Source of the DNA: Nitrospirota bacterium
Lineage (GTDB): Bacteria; Nitrospirota; Thermodesulfovibrionia; Thermodesulfovibrionales; Dissulfurispiraceae
Reading direction: 5' to 3'
Length of the DNA stretch: 51,595 bases
NCBI GenBank assembly: GCA_015233365.1
Contig: JADFXU010000012.1
Span: 1-51,595 of the forward strand
The notes under the pieces: model-generated
Told to the model about the DNA's origin: nothing
Databases searched by the model: none
Seen by the model: only the letters and a program-made list of their open reading frames with translations
Made by a program: the position numbers and the translations under genes
Shown: positions 43,259-51,595 of the stretch, piece after piece
How the letters are laid out: the number at the start of each line of letters is the position of its first letter
Numbering within the stretch: position 1 is the first letter of the stretch

Positions 43259-43969
43259 TCAGGAAGCCAGGGCTTCCTGCATTATTGCTTCTCCATAGCT
43301 AGTCCCTATACGCGAGGCCCCTGCCTGGATGAAACGGAGCGCTTGTGCCAGGGTCCTGATTCCGCCTGCCGCTTTGATTTCAGCACGGTCTTTTATAACG
43401 CTCTTAATCAATTTGATGTCTTTTACAGTCGCGCCTCTTGTCCCGAACCCGGTTGACGTCTTTATGAAACGAGCACCGCAGCTCACCGCAATTTCAGTAA
43501 CGGCACGCTTCTCTTGTTCGGTCAGATAGCATGTTTCGATAATGACTTTATGTACAGCCTGCCTGGACGCTGAAATTATCTCTGAAAGCTCTTCTCCTGC
43601 AAAATCGAAGTTCCCTGACTTGACCGCCCCCATATTGATTACGATATCGAGTTCCTGGGCGCCGTACAGCACCGCCTGCATCGCCTCATAGACCTTAATG
43701 TTCTTCATGGTCGCCCCGAGGGGAAATCCTACTACTGTCGTCACTTTTGTATCATATCCGCTCAGTATTGCCTTGCAAAGGGGAATGTAATAGGGGTGAA
43801 CGCAAACAGAATAAAAATTATGTCGGATTGCACCCTTGCAGAGCTTTATGATGTCGGCTTCCGTAGACTCCGGTTTCAGGAGTGTATGTTCAATATATCG
43901 GGCCAATTCCCCCGTGGAAGGCCGTTTACTCCCAGAGCGACGGGGCTTCTCCCTTTTTTTCCCTGACAT
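43259..43969 (-). CDS. deoC: Deoxyribose-phosphate aldolase
   Basis: The 236-residue protein matches DeoC: ARYIEHTLLKPESTEADI, GFPLGATMKNIKVYEA, ELDIVINMGAVKSG, the Schiff-base lysine in FIKTSTGFGTRGAT, and the second lysine in EIKAAGGIRT. It splits 2-deoxyribose-5-phosphate into glyceraldehyde-3-phosphate and acetaldehyde. GAGGTG precedes the ATG, which overlaps the aminotransferase end by 44 bases. It is the final gene of the minus-strand run. Confidence 0.94.
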   Translation of the reverse strand: MSGKKREKPRRSGSKRPSTGELARYIEHTLLKPESTEADIIKLCKGAIRHNFYSVCVHPYYIPLCKAILSGYDTKVTTVVGFPLGATMKNIKVYEAMQAVLYGAQELDIVINMGAVKSGNFDFAGEELSEIISASRQAVHKVIIETCYLTEQEKRAVTEIAVSCGARFIKTSTGFGTRGATVKDIKLIKSVIKDRAEIKAAGGIRTLAQALRFIQAGASRIGTSYGEAIMQEALAS

Positions 43970-44810
43970 ATGCGTTCACCTCCTGTCTGTATTTTGTAAG
44001 GAGCAGCTTCGCGGTCTCCCCTATTTTGAAATGCACTGCATCAACGCTGTTTACCGGCATGATCTCCATGGTGGAATTGGTTATAAACACTTCTGAAGCG
44101 CTGTACAGGTATTCAGGCGTGAATTCGCCCTCCCATACATGAATGCCGTTTTTTACAGCTAACCCGGTCACCAGAGTCCGCGTAATACCGTCAAGGATGC
44201 CGCATTCAACTGAAGGCGTGCACAAGACGCTGTCTTTTACAAAAAAAACATTGCTGACCGTGCCTTCTGCGAGATGTCCCGCTGCATTGAGCATAACTGC
44301 TTCGTTTGCATCGGTCCGCTTCGCTTCAATTTTCGCGAGTATATTATTCAGAAAGTTAAGAGACTTTATCTGGGGATCAAGGGCTTGTTTAAGGTTTCTC
44401 CTGACTGCAGCGATAATCAATCGTATCCCTGCTTCATAATAGGAGCGGGGATAGGGTTTGAACTTCTCGGCAATGACTATGAAAGTGGGTTCTTTGCAGA
44501 GATCCGGGTCAAGGCCTATATCGCCGTATCCCCTTGAGACAGTCAAACGGACATAGGCATCATTGAAACTGTTAGCCATAAGCGTATCATAAACGGCGCC
44601 TTTTATATCGGCATCATTCTTAGGGATATCAAGCCCTATAAGCGAGGCAGAACGGCGCAAGCGTTTAAGGTGTTCATCGATCAAAAAAACTACGCCGTCA
44701 TAGACGCGCATGGTTTCATATATTCCATCACCGTACAGGAAGCCGTGGTCGAATACTGAAACCTTCGCTTCGGCAGAAGGGACAAGCTTGCTGTTTAAAT
44801 AGATAAACAC
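43926..44810 (-). CDS. Class IV PLP aminotransferase (branched-chain/ADC-lyase type)
   Basis: The 294-residue protein has SVFDHGFLYGDGIYETMRVYDG, the lysine in QIKSLNFLNNILAK, EGTVSNVFFVK and CGILDGITRTLV. These are fold-type IV features shared by IlvE, D-amino acid aminotransferase and 4-amino-4-deoxychorismate lyase. The sequence alone does not settle which; IlvE is the commonest. It lies between yraN and deoC. Confidence 0.85.
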   Translation of the reverse strand: MFIYLNSKLVPSAEAKVSVFDHGFLYGDGIYETMRVYDGVVFLIDEHLKRLRRSASLIGLDIPKNDADIKGAVYDTLMANSFNDAYVRLTVSRGYGDIGLDPDLCKEPTFIVIAEKFKPYPRSYYEAGIRLIIAAVRRNLKQALDPQIKSLNFLNNILAKIEAKRTDANEAVMLNAAGHLAEGTVSNVFFVKDSVLCTPSVECGILDGITRTLVTGLAVKNGIHVWEGEFTPEYLYSASEVFITNSTMEIMPVNSVDAVHFKIGETAKLLLTKYRQEVNAYVREKKGEAPSLWE

Positions 44811-44850
44811 TATGCCTCCGAAAAAAGTTTAGTATTGCTGATTACAGTTC

Positions 44851-45195
44851 TCAGAACGCTTCTATTATATGTTTTATCTCATTTTTTCCGTTTCTGGAAA
44901 TAATACTCACTACATCAAACCTGACCGGCCTTTCGGCCTTTAACAGCTTGAGATAATAGAGCGCTATTTTTTTCAGCTTGTGCTGCTTCCGGGAGTTTAC
45001 CGCTTCAAAAGGTTCGCCGAAGGCAGTGCCCGTTCTTGCCTTGACCTCTACGAATACCAGAACATCTTTATCACTGGTGATTATATCGGCTTCGCCCAGA
45101 GGCGTCCTGTAATTGCGGTGCAGGATCTTATGACCTATTCCACTCAGATAATCTGCAGCCGCATCTTCCCCCTTCCGTCCGACACGTTTAATCAT
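44851..45195 (-). CDS. YraN/UPF0102 endonuclease-like protein
   Basis: The 114-residue protein has RKGEDAAADYLSGIGHKILHRNYR, GEADIITSDKDVLVFVEVKAR, the conserved nuclease-like D..ExK layout of UPF0102. The role is unknown; a DNA repair or transformation link has been suggested for relatives. Its ATG shares a base with the Toprim stop (TGATG), so the two are coupled. Confidence 0.88.
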   Translation of the reverse strand: MIKRVGRKGEDAAADYLSGIGHKILHRNYRTPLGEADIITSDKDVLVFVEVKARTGTAFGEPFEAVNSRKQHKLKKIALYYLKLLKAERPVRFDVVSIISRNGKNEIKHIIEAF

Positions 45196-45725
45196 CAGAT
45201 GTCGCCTTTGAAGCCTTCCGACTCTTCAGGTTCTCCAACTGTAACTTTTGTCCCGGCCAGCCGTTCGAGGAGCAGGGGGACGCCCTCTATGTCTTTTATG
45301 TCCTTCTGGCAAAGCACTTTCACTATTTCCCTGAAAGGTGAGAATTCCTCCCATATGCCTCCCAGATGGGACGACACTGATTTGTAGAGATGCTCTCCCT
45401 TGTTGTCCCAGTCCATAAGAAGGATAACGCGGTGATAACGGTCCGCTATATCCTCGCAGAATTCGTATATGCCCCTGCCTGCATGGAGAGTGATGATTTC
45501 ACCCACCAGGCCTATTTTCCTCAGGGCCGAGACATCCTTTCGGCCCTCGACAATAATGGGTATCCTCTTATTGACTTCGTATAGCGCCTGAAAAACCACC
45601 CTGAGCCTTTCAGCCCTTTCCAGATCGGCCTGACTGATCACAGCTATTCTACCACCATAAAAGTCCCCAATTCTATCCAATAGCTTGCGGACAGCGCATT
45701 CTTCGTTCTTTTCATTCCCATACAA
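45195..45725 (-). CDS. Toprim-domain protein
   Basis: The 176-residue protein carries the Toprim motifs: IPIIVEGRKDVSALRKIG (the catalytic Glu) and VILLMDWDNKGE (the DxD). These also occur in RNase M5, DnaG and topoisomerases. There is no primase zinc finger. A nucleic-acid hydrolase such as an M5-like maturase is plausible. It overlaps the lipoprotein gene's end by 14 bases. Confidence 0.8.
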   Translation of the reverse strand: MYGNEKNEECAVRKLLDRIGDFYGGRIAVISQADLERAERLRVVFQALYEVNKRIPIIVEGRKDVSALRKIGLVGEIITLHAGRGIYEFCEDIADRYHRVILLMDWDNKGEHLYKSVSSHLGGIWEEFSPFREIVKVLCQKDIKDIEGVPLLLERLAGTKVTVGEPEESEGFKGDI

Positions 45726-46083
45726 TCACCTTTGCGCTCCAGATTTCGCCCTTGTCCCCGAAAATAAACCACCCGCCCTCAGGCATTGCCGCACCTTTCG
45801 GCAAACCCTGAACCGGATCGATCAACGCGTCGCCACCCATGCGTCCGGCTTCGGCCTGCAAATGCGCTATTGCGTCCTGAAAGTGGTGAAACGGCCCGGT
45901 GGCGGCAATTGCAACGCCTATGATCCTGTAAGGCCGCTGAAGACCTGCTGAAGAGAAGATTTCTACTTCATAAGCCGCCGGTTTAGGGAGTCTTTCCGAT
46001 TTATCGTAAAGGATGCTTCTTGTTGTTGCACACCCAAACAAGAATACTGCTGAAACAAAAATTAAAAGAACGGACCTGCTCAT
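45712..46083 (-). CDS. Putative lipoprotein
   Basis: The 123-residue protein has a lipobox-type signal (LLIFVSAVFLFGC), then RSILYDKSERLPKPAAYEVEIFSS and AGRMGGDALIDPVQG. The cysteine at about residue 18 would be lipidated. I do not recognise a named family; the GxxGGDALID pattern is shared with some small outer-membrane lipoproteins. It lies between the phosphofructokinase and Toprim genes. Confidence 0.75.
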   Translation of the reverse strand: MSRSVLLIFVSAVFLFGCATTRSILYDKSERLPKPAAYEVEIFSSAGLQRPYRIIGVAIAATGPFHHFQDAIAHLQAEAGRMGGDALIDPVQGLPKGAAMPEGGWFIFGDKGEIWSAKVIVWE

Positions 46084-46097
46084 TTACCTGTTCGGGA

Positions 46098-47351
46098 TCA
46101 GGACATAAGGTACCCGAATCTGCTGACAAACTCGCTGGGCTTGAGATGGGCTGTGACCGCAAGGCGCTCCAGTCGCTTTCCTTCGAAATCATCGGGCATT
46201 AATCGTATCATATACTTTAGACCTACCTCATACGTTTCCGATGTAATATCAACCGTTCTGACCTTTACCCTGCCTGTCGGATAGTCCACCAGGTCGGCAA
46301 AAGGAATTGCCCTTAAATGGCCGCCACTGAATATTATCATTGCACCCGTTCCACCTTTTAGCAGGTACCGGACGGCGCCGTAGCCAAGGTCTCTGGTATA
46401 TTCAAGGTCATAAGGTATGGGATCAGCAGCCCGCAATTCGTAGCCGATTCTCTTGTCTACAATAGTAACGTTTATGCCCAGAGACTCGAGGGTGTTCAAC
46501 ACAAAAGTCTTCAACACCCTGCCCAACATGATTTCAGAAAGCCTGATCCTGCCGGTTTCATCTCTTTCCATGTGCTCATAACTGGTGAGTTCCTCATAAT
46601 CGAATTTCTCGGAAATGCCTTCGGCAAGGATGGCAACACCATGGTCTACGCCATTGGCGAGTCTTTTTATTATAGAGCCGGCAAGCACATCCGCAACTTT
46701 TTTGAAGGAGAGTTTTTCCTCCTTGAATTCCTCGGCAATGAGTGTTAATGTTACACCCGCAGCCTTTCCGATGCCGAGCGCAAGGTGTCCCGCATGCCTG
46801 CCCATTGTGGTGATAAAATACCATCTGCCCGTGGTCTTGGCATCTTCCATTATATTAGAGACAATTTCCACTCCCAGATGCCGCGCTGTCTGATAACCGA
46901 AGGTGGAAATTCCACCGGGCAAGGGGATATCGTTGTCGATAGTTTTGGGCACATGGACGACCTGCATGGACCCCCTCGATTCCCGCTCAATCCAGTTGGC
47001 CATAAAAAGCGTGCCCTCACCGCCGACCGCAATAAGGTACTTGACACCGAGCTGCTTGAACGTAGACATCAATACCTTGAATTTCTGCTTGACCTTGTCG
47101 GGGTATTCCCTTGAAGTCCTTAAAATAGAGCCGCCCTGTGTATGTATCCTTGAGACGTCATTGATGGTGAGCGGAAGAGCGCAGTCGGTATTGCCGTCAA
47201 AAAGCGGCTTGAATCCTCCCTTGATGCCGATAACCGTTTTACCCTGGTTAATGGCCTCGATAGTGGCCGAACTGATAACGGCATTGATCCCGGGAGCAGG
47301 TCCTCCCCCGACAATTATTCCGACTGTGTCATGGCTTTTTTTATGTGTCAT
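46098..47351 (-). CDS. 6-phosphofructokinase, mixed active-site type
   Basis: The 417-residue protein has IIVGGGPAPGINAVIS, YLIAVGGEGTL, the catalytic PKTIDNDIPLPGG and GRHAGHLALGIG, all PFK motifs. At the E. coli 103/104 sites it has Glu and Gly (Gly104 is ATP type), while lysine replaces Gly124 in PKTIDND, a feature of PPi enzymes. Phosphoryl donor preference is therefore open. It starts one base after the second phosphofructokinase gene. Confidence 0.88.
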   Translation of the reverse strand: MTHKKSHDTVGIIVGGGPAPGINAVISSATIEAINQGKTVIGIKGGFKPLFDGNTDCALPLTINDVSRIHTQGGSILRTSREYPDKVKQKFKVLMSTFKQLGVKYLIAVGGEGTLFMANWIERESRGSMQVVHVPKTIDNDIPLPGGISTFGYQTARHLGVEIVSNIMEDAKTTGRWYFITTMGRHAGHLALGIGKAAGVTLTLIAEEFKEEKLSFKKVADVLAGSIIKRLANGVDHGVAILAEGISEKFDYEELTSYEHMERDETGRIRLSEIMLGRVLKTFVLNTLESLGINVTIVDKRIGYELRAADPIPYDLEYTRDLGYGAVRYLLKGGTGAMIIFSGGHLRAIPFADLVDYPTGRVKVRTVDITSETYEVGLKYMIRLMPDDFEGKRLERLAVTAHLKPSEFVSRFGYLMS

Positions 47352-47352
47352 G

Positions 47353-48564
47353 TTAAATATGCCTTATAATCGGCGCTTTTTTCTCTAAAAGGTCGAAGGA
47401 AAACTTTTCAGGTTTCCGCCCGAAGCAGGTACCCAGGCTCTCAAAAAGGGCGATTTCGGCTATATCAACCTCTTTCCGTTTAATAGCCTCAGGAGTCGGC
47501 ATATAGCGGATCGTTTTACCTTCAACATCGACAATGGTGTTCCCTGTCTTTCCCTCCAGCAGCAGAAGCACTGCGCCGGCGCCGGCTTTGTAACCGAAAT
47601 TCACATCATAGGCGGAAGAGCCTCCGGACCGCACTATATGGCCCAGCATGACTTCCCGCACCTCCGGAACTTCATAAACCCCCGGAGCATACATTCCTGT
47701 CTTTATCATAAACTCCTTCATCTCCGGATCGACCTTCAGGCGTTTCTCAAGCTGCTGCCTCACATATTTCCCGGCGCCTGCCAGTTTTCTGTGTCCGAAA
47801 GCGTCCATTCCCGCCAATTCGTCATAAAGCATCTCGCCATTGGCATTCTTCATGCCCTCGGAAATCACCATTATATAAGTCCCGGCCTTCACATCACTGC
47901 GCAACACCCTGTTACAATAAGTGGCCTTCATATGGTCGTAAACGACATCAAAGTCGACGGGGATTTCAGGTATCAAAATACAGTCGGCTTCGGCGCCGAT
48001 CCCGCCGTGCAGGGCGGTGTGTCCTACATATCTGCCGAATACTTCGATTGCCAGAATACGGTTATGGCTGAGACCGGTGGTCTTCAGTTCCCGTGTAAAA
48101 AGAGCGATTCTGTTAATAGATGAATCGCCGCCTACGCTGTAAGGCTGAAGATCGAGGTCCATAGTCTTAGGCACATGAATGCAGGGTATGCCCTGGGAAC
48201 TGAGGTCAACAACAACGCTTCCCGTGTCATCGCCGCCGCTTATGATCAGGGCATCTATACCGAATTTTTTGAGTCCCTCTTTAATCCGTTCATATTTATT
48301 GGGGTCTTGAATTTTACTGATCTTTACCCTGGAATGGCCTGCCTCGCTCCCTGCGAGAGATGCCTCGATACGGCTGACCCTCTCTGCGTTAAGCAAAACC
48401 ACGGATTCGAGTCCTAAAAGGTTGTAGAGCCCGGCGTAGCCGTTGGGAATTACCACAGATTCGATACCCAGATGATACGCCTCCCGTGCCACCCCTTTAA
48501 TGACCGCGTTAAGACCGCCGCAATCACCGCCGCTTGTAATGATACCTATCCTTTTAATGCTCAC
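47353..48564 (-). CDS. PPi-type phosphofructokinase
   Basis: The 403-residue protein begins SIKRIGIITSGGDCGGLNAVIKG. It has ISGGDDTGSV, so Asp at the 104 site as in PPi-dependent enzymes, and PKTMDLDL, with Lys124 and the catalytic Asp127 kept but Asn128 changed to Leu. GRYVGHTAL is also present. It probably uses pyrophosphate. The start is GTG 48564 with GGAGG eight bases ahead; the long upstream frame overlapping pgk is rejected. Confidence 0.88.
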   Translation of the reverse strand: MSIKRIGIITSGGDCGGLNAVIKGVAREAYHLGIESVVIPNGYAGLYNLLGLESVVLLNAERVSRIEASLAGSEAGHSRVKISKIQDPNKYERIKEGLKKFGIDALIISGGDDTGSVVVDLSSQGIPCIHVPKTMDLDLQPYSVGGDSSINRIALFTRELKTTGLSHNRILAIEVFGRYVGHTALHGGIGAEADCILIPEIPVDFDVVYDHMKATYCNRVLRSDVKAGTYIMVISEGMKNANGEMLYDELAGMDAFGHRKLAGAGKYVRQQLEKRLKVDPEMKEFMIKTGMYAPGVYEVPEVREVMLGHIVRSGGSSAYDVNFGYKAGAGAVLLLLEGKTGNTIVDVEGKTIRYMPTPEAIKRKEVDIAEIALFESLGTCFGRKPEKFSFDLLEKKAPIIRHI

Positions 48565-48590
48565 TGTTAAATCCTCCCTCTTCAACCTTT

Positions 48591-49901
48591 TTATTTCACG
48601 GCGCCTTTGTTTTCCATCAGCGCCTCGAGCGGCTTGAGTCCGTAAGGGCTTCCCTGCTCTATAGCGGTGAGGACCGTGCCTCCGCCTGTAAAAAAGTAGT
48701 ATTGTGTGTTGTCCAGCACTGACAGATAAAGTCCGGGACACAAATTCTTGAATTCCTGCAGGGTGTCTCCGCCACCGTACATTTTGATAGCGGCCCTGTT
48801 ATGGTCGATTGTGCTGTCGAGCGCTGCCGAGCCCTCTGTAAAATGCGGGGTATATCCCATCACCGCATTGACAAAAATGGTTTTTGCATTGAGAATGCTG
48901 GCCACCACTGCATCGTCCTCAAAAGAACTTGCATCTATGTCCAGAAAATACTTATATTGTTTTCCCTGACCGAAATCCTTGATGGAAACGGTCCTGTATT
49001 TCCCTTCTATCTTCCCTTCTATGGTATCCGATTCCACAAGGTGCGGCAGTTCGACTATTTTATGGTTAGCCCGGTCTCTCTCAACGAGGTCTTTTGCTGC
49101 CGCCACATCTTTGTCCGAAACACCTGCGATACTCACGCCGTATTTGGCGCAGAGGAATGCATTGTAAATCACGCCTCCAAGTATCAGCTTGTCCACTTTA
49201 TCATAGATAGCGTAAAGGGGCCCGATCTTGGTGTCATATTTGGCCCCCGCGACTACGGCAATAAAAGGGCGCTCGGGATTGATCACCGAATTAAGATTCG
49301 CTATTTCCTGCTGCATCAGAAAACCCGCATAGGATGGCAGGTACTTTGTCACATCATAGGTCGAGGCATGAGGCTGCCAGGAACCGAAGGCGTCATTAAT
49401 AAAAATATCAGCCAGACCTGCAAGCTGGAGAGCGAGATTTTGACGTTCCTGCCCATCTGTTTCCTCTCCCTGAAACCATCGCGTATTGGGAAGATATATC
49501 CCGCCGACCTTTCTTTCACGCAGGCTGCGGATGGCAAGATTGATTGACGTATCTATGCCTGTTATACCGAGTCTGGGATCAATGTTGAATCTCGGGATAT
49601 GGAAGGTTGTATGCAGTTTGTGTTCAAGATATTCGGCAATAGGTTCAACCGAGTCGCTAGGCTTGCAATTGATTTCGCCGGTCTTTTTGTCCTTCGGTCT
49701 TCCTATATGGGTCATAAGTATCGGCCTGCCCCCGCGCTCCACAATGTTGTAAAGCGTTCCGAAAGTCCTGTCTATCCTGTACGGATCTTTGATCTCACCG
49801 CCCTTTACCACATTATGGTCAAATCTGACAAGGACAGTTTTGCCTGCGAGGTCCGCCTGCTGAATTAACGGCAGGCGAGTATCCAATTCAAGCTTTTCCA
49901 C
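48591..49901 (-). CDS. pgk: Phosphoglycerate kinase
   Basis: The 436-residue protein has LVRFDHNVV, MTHIGRPKD, YLPNTRWFQGEE, NDAFGSWQPHASTYDV, AGAKYDTKIGPLY and the Gly-rich GGGDTLQEF and FTGGGTVL. It is PGK but longer than the usual 395 residues and rather divergent at the first motif (RFDHNVV for RxDxNVP). Start is GTG 49901 with GAGGG six bases ahead; an ATG at 49955 would overlap the fba gene. Confidence 0.93.
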   Translation of the reverse strand: MEKLELDTRLPLIQQADLAGKTVLVRFDHNVVKGGEIKDPYRIDRTFGTLYNIVERGGRPILMTHIGRPKDKKTGEINCKPSDSVEPIAEYLEHKLHTTFHIPRFNIDPRLGITGIDTSINLAIRSLRERKVGGIYLPNTRWFQGEETDGQERQNLALQLAGLADIFINDAFGSWQPHASTYDVTKYLPSYAGFLMQQEIANLNSVINPERPFIAVVAGAKYDTKIGPLYAIYDKVDKLILGGVIYNAFLCAKYGVSIAGVSDKDVAAAKDLVERDRANHKIVELPHLVESDTIEGKIEGKYRTVSIKDFGQGKQYKYFLDIDASSFEDDAVVASILNAKTIFVNAVMGYTPHFTEGSAALDSTIDHNRAAIKMYGGGDTLQEFKNLCPGLYLSVLDNTQYYFFTGGGTVLTAIEQGSPYGLKPLEALMENKGAVK

Positions 49902-49911
49902 GCTATTCCCT

Positions 49912-51270
49912 CTATAATCCCAATAGATCCTTGTTGATTTCCTTTTTGACCACAACCGGACTGATCGTCCTCTTCAGAATATCCTGCGTGCCTGGAATCC
50001 TGAGCTTTTCAAACAGCAAGCCGAATCTGTCTTCCAGTTCCTTCATAAGCGGGTCTTTGACGTCGGAGGACAAATCCCACCATTCCTTCTTCACCGGGCC
50101 GAATCCCTTTTTCCGCAGACTATAAAAGAACTGCTCATCGGTCTGGCCTTCCTTCCTTTCTTTCGAGAACTCCTTTGACAGCAAGGCATAGACCTTTTTT
50201 CTGAACTCACCGGGAAGGCTGGGGCTGTCATAAACAATGTTCTGGAAACCAGTGGCCAGATGCACCTCTGAAGTAGTGGTTTGAGGGAACATATGGAATG
50301 CTTCTTCAGGGAGGGTTGAAGCGCCATGCTGCACGCACCCTGAAAGTCCGTACTCCCTGCGTGCCAGTAAGGACAACGCCTTCAGGGTCTCGAAATCTAT
50401 TTGCACTCTGGCCAGGGTGCCGTCCGGCAGCACAACACCGCCATGGCTGGTGCCTGTCTGAATGCTGAGCTTGCTCAGCCCCGTGCCGCCTTTAAATATC
50501 TCCCTGAAACCGTCGAGATAAGCCTTTAATTCCTCAGCCGTGCTGTTCCTGGTGCCTATCTCCCCTATTTCTCCTCCGATGGAGACGTCTACCCCTGCAG
50601 GCTGCGCTTGTCTTATGAATTCGGCCAACTCAGCAGTTCGTTCAAAGTTTGGCCGCTGCTGTTCTTTTATCGTAGGCTTTGAAAGATCGACGAGCGTTGA
50701 TGTGTCAATATCTATATTGTAGAACTCGGCGTCTATCGCCTCTGTGATCAGGCCTTTTACATAGTTGGTCTCAAGCGCCGGGTCACCCAGGTAATTCTTT
50801 CTTACGAGCTGGAAGTGGTCGCCCTGGATAAAAACAGGACCTTCATGTCCTTCACTGACCGCCGCAGCCAGAACAACCGCGGAATATTCGAGGGGCCGCT
50901 GCATTGTATAACCGATTTCAGACCTGGCTATCTCGAAGATCATGGGGCCGGCCTTCAGTTGATGGGCCTTTCTGAAAGCCGCTTTTGCAGAATCGTAAGT
51001 AAGCCCCCTTATATTCATGGCAGGAACAGTAAAGCCCGGATAGTTCCTGCCCATTTCCTCATAGAGTCCCTGAATTGAGGAGGGAACAGCGCCATAAGCC
51101 TTCGCAATCTCTTTAATAAGGACAAGGAGAGCTTTTTTTCTGGCATCTTCCTGTTCAAAGACCGCAGCATAAACAAGACCGTCCATCATCTTGCGGACAG
51201 CGACTTTATCTTTTACCGTAACAGAACCATTCTTAATGTCGATAGCGTCCATGAGTTCACGAATAGCCAT
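49912..51270 (-). CDS. Class II fructose-bisphosphate aldolase
   Basis: The 452-residue protein has the zinc-site and substrate motifs of class II aldolases: VFIQGDHFQ, SIGGEIGEIG, SIQTGTSHGGVV and SGCVQHGASTLPEEAFH. It is longer than the usual 300-360 residues, with an N-terminal extension of about 90 residues. It leads a tight operon with pgk and two phosphofructokinases. AAGGGGG lies just before the ATG. Confidence 0.9.
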   Translation of the reverse strand: MAIRELMDAIDIKNGSVTVKDKVAVRKMMDGLVYAAVFEQEDARKKALLVLIKEIAKAYGAVPSSIQGLYEEMGRNYPGFTVPAMNIRGLTYDSAKAAFRKAHQLKAGPMIFEIARSEIGYTMQRPLEYSAVVLAAAVSEGHEGPVFIQGDHFQLVRKNYLGDPALETNYVKGLITEAIDAEFYNIDIDTSTLVDLSKPTIKEQQRPNFERTAELAEFIRQAQPAGVDVSIGGEIGEIGTRNSTAEELKAYLDGFREIFKGGTGLSKLSIQTGTSHGGVVLPDGTLARVQIDFETLKALSLLARREYGLSGCVQHGASTLPEEAFHMFPQTTTSEVHLATGFQNIVYDSPSLPGEFRKKVYALLSKEFSKERKEGQTDEQFFYSLRKKGFGPVKKEWWDLSSDVKDPLMKELEDRFGLLFEKLRIPGTQDILKRTISPVVVKKEINKDLLGL

Positions 51271-51326
51271 GATATCCCCCTTTGAAAAGTTTGGACATAT
51301 TATAGCAGATTATTATTTATCTTAAA

Positions 51327-51450
51327 ACGGTCTCGTAAAAAATCCATATACTGCGTTACGCTGCATCCTTCGTCACTGCGGCGTACACAAAAGTACGCCT
51401 CATTCCTCAGAATTTGCGCGCCTTGTCTATGAACTTTTTACGAAACCGTC
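51327..51450. mobile_element. MITE-like fold-back element, copy B
   Basis: This is a second copy of the element at 26538-26662, about 124 bp, with the same terminal repeats (ACGGTCTCGTAAAAA at the left, TTTTTACGAAACCGT at the right) and the same middle CACTGCGG and GTACGCCTCATTCCTCAG. It differs at about a dozen positions. It lies 56 bases upstream of the aldolase gene start. No transposase is near. Confidence 0.82.
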
Positions 51451-51464
51451 TGTTTCTAGTGTTG

Positions 51465-51494
51465 TTGACGCCGTTTTTACAAGTGCGTTAAAAT
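51465..51494 (+). promoter_or_regulatory. Putative promoter toward the window's right end
   Basis: TTGACG (51465-51470) and TAAAAT (51489-51494) with an 18-base spacer. No gene could be assigned in the remaining 100 bases; the ATG at 51550 has no ribosome site. Confidence 0.45.
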
Positions 51495-51595
51495 ATGCTG
51501 GGCAAAATATTGAACCTGATATTGAAGTTTTTTTTGCGGGCTACGCGTATGTTTCTCTACCCCGGCGCTGCCGCGGGGCGCAGGCTGTTTATTTT

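Noticed and set aside
48565..48741. N-terminal extension of the PPi-type phosphofructokinase
   Set aside because: It overlaps pgk and does not resemble PFK; GTG 48564 has a perfect ribosome site.
1..51595. CRISPR arrays, insertion sequences with transposase, rRNA or tRNA genes
   Set aside because: No regularly spaced repeats, transposase frames or RNA-gene signatures were found by reading; subtle tRNAs could be missed without a covariance search.

Overview
The window looks like chromosome of an anaerobic, diderm, sulfite/sulfate-respiring bacterium. It carries dsrAB, dsrD, dsrN, dsrC and a complete dsrMKJOP set, a Ni-containing carbon monoxide dehydrogenase module, and LptF/LptG. A Nitrospirota (Thermodesulfovibrionia-like) or Desulfobacterota member is the best guess. 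This is inferred from gene content only; no rRNA or tRNA gene was seen.

Layout. 1-5.1 kb: a partial AsmA/DUF748 protein, a DUF4197 protein, MscL, MscS, a RelE/Phd toxin-antitoxin pair and an alpha/beta hydrolase. 5.2-6.7 kb (+): three DsrE-superfamily proteins and a TusA, closed by a strong bidirectional terminator. 6.7-10.8 kb: a small ferredoxin (-), then FAD/NAD oxidoreductase, CooF-like ferredoxin and CooS (+). 10.8-22.7 kb (-): the Dsr region. In transcription order it reads dsrA-dsrB-dsrD, terminator, dsrN-HEAT protein, dsrC, RsbRD-like gene, dsrM-K-J-O-P and a universal stress protein. 22.8-33.4 kb: smc, a GlcD-type oxidase, hemB, a HesB-like protein, lptF-lptG, an FkbM methyltransferase and a secreted Cu,Zn-SOD. 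33.4-41.7 kb: an accessory island with a BrnT-like pair, a small M48 peptidase, type I restriction-modification (hsdM, a split hsdS, hsdR), HicAB and a PIN-domain pair. 41.7-51.3 kb: an orphan periplasmic binding protein, a cupin, then a long minus-strand run fba-pgk-pfk-pfk-lipoprotein-Toprim-yraN, followed by a class IV aminotransferase and deoC.

How it fits together. DsrAB reduces sulfite with DsrC as co-substrate. DsrMKJOP links the DsrC trisulfide to the quinone pool and periplasm. DsrN modifies the siroheme. The TusA/DsrE-like proteins could move sulfane sulfur to or from DsrC. CooS with its ferredoxin and flavoprotein would feed electrons from CO. The fba-pgk-pfk-pfk run is a sugar-phosphate module with one PPi-type and one mixed-type phosphofructokinase.

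Most unusual points: a perfect 30-bp-arm palindrome inserted in frame inside dsrN; DsrD (reductive marker) beside a DsrE/F/H-TusA relay; a CooS D-cluster of the CX2C type; two copies of a ~125-bp fold-back element, one supplying part of the smc stop codon; an hsdS split by a TAG directly followed by ATG; a PIN toxin whose only well-placed start codon is ACG; and two uncharacterised genes (zinc-ribbon/HEAT and RsbRD-like) embedded in the Dsr region.
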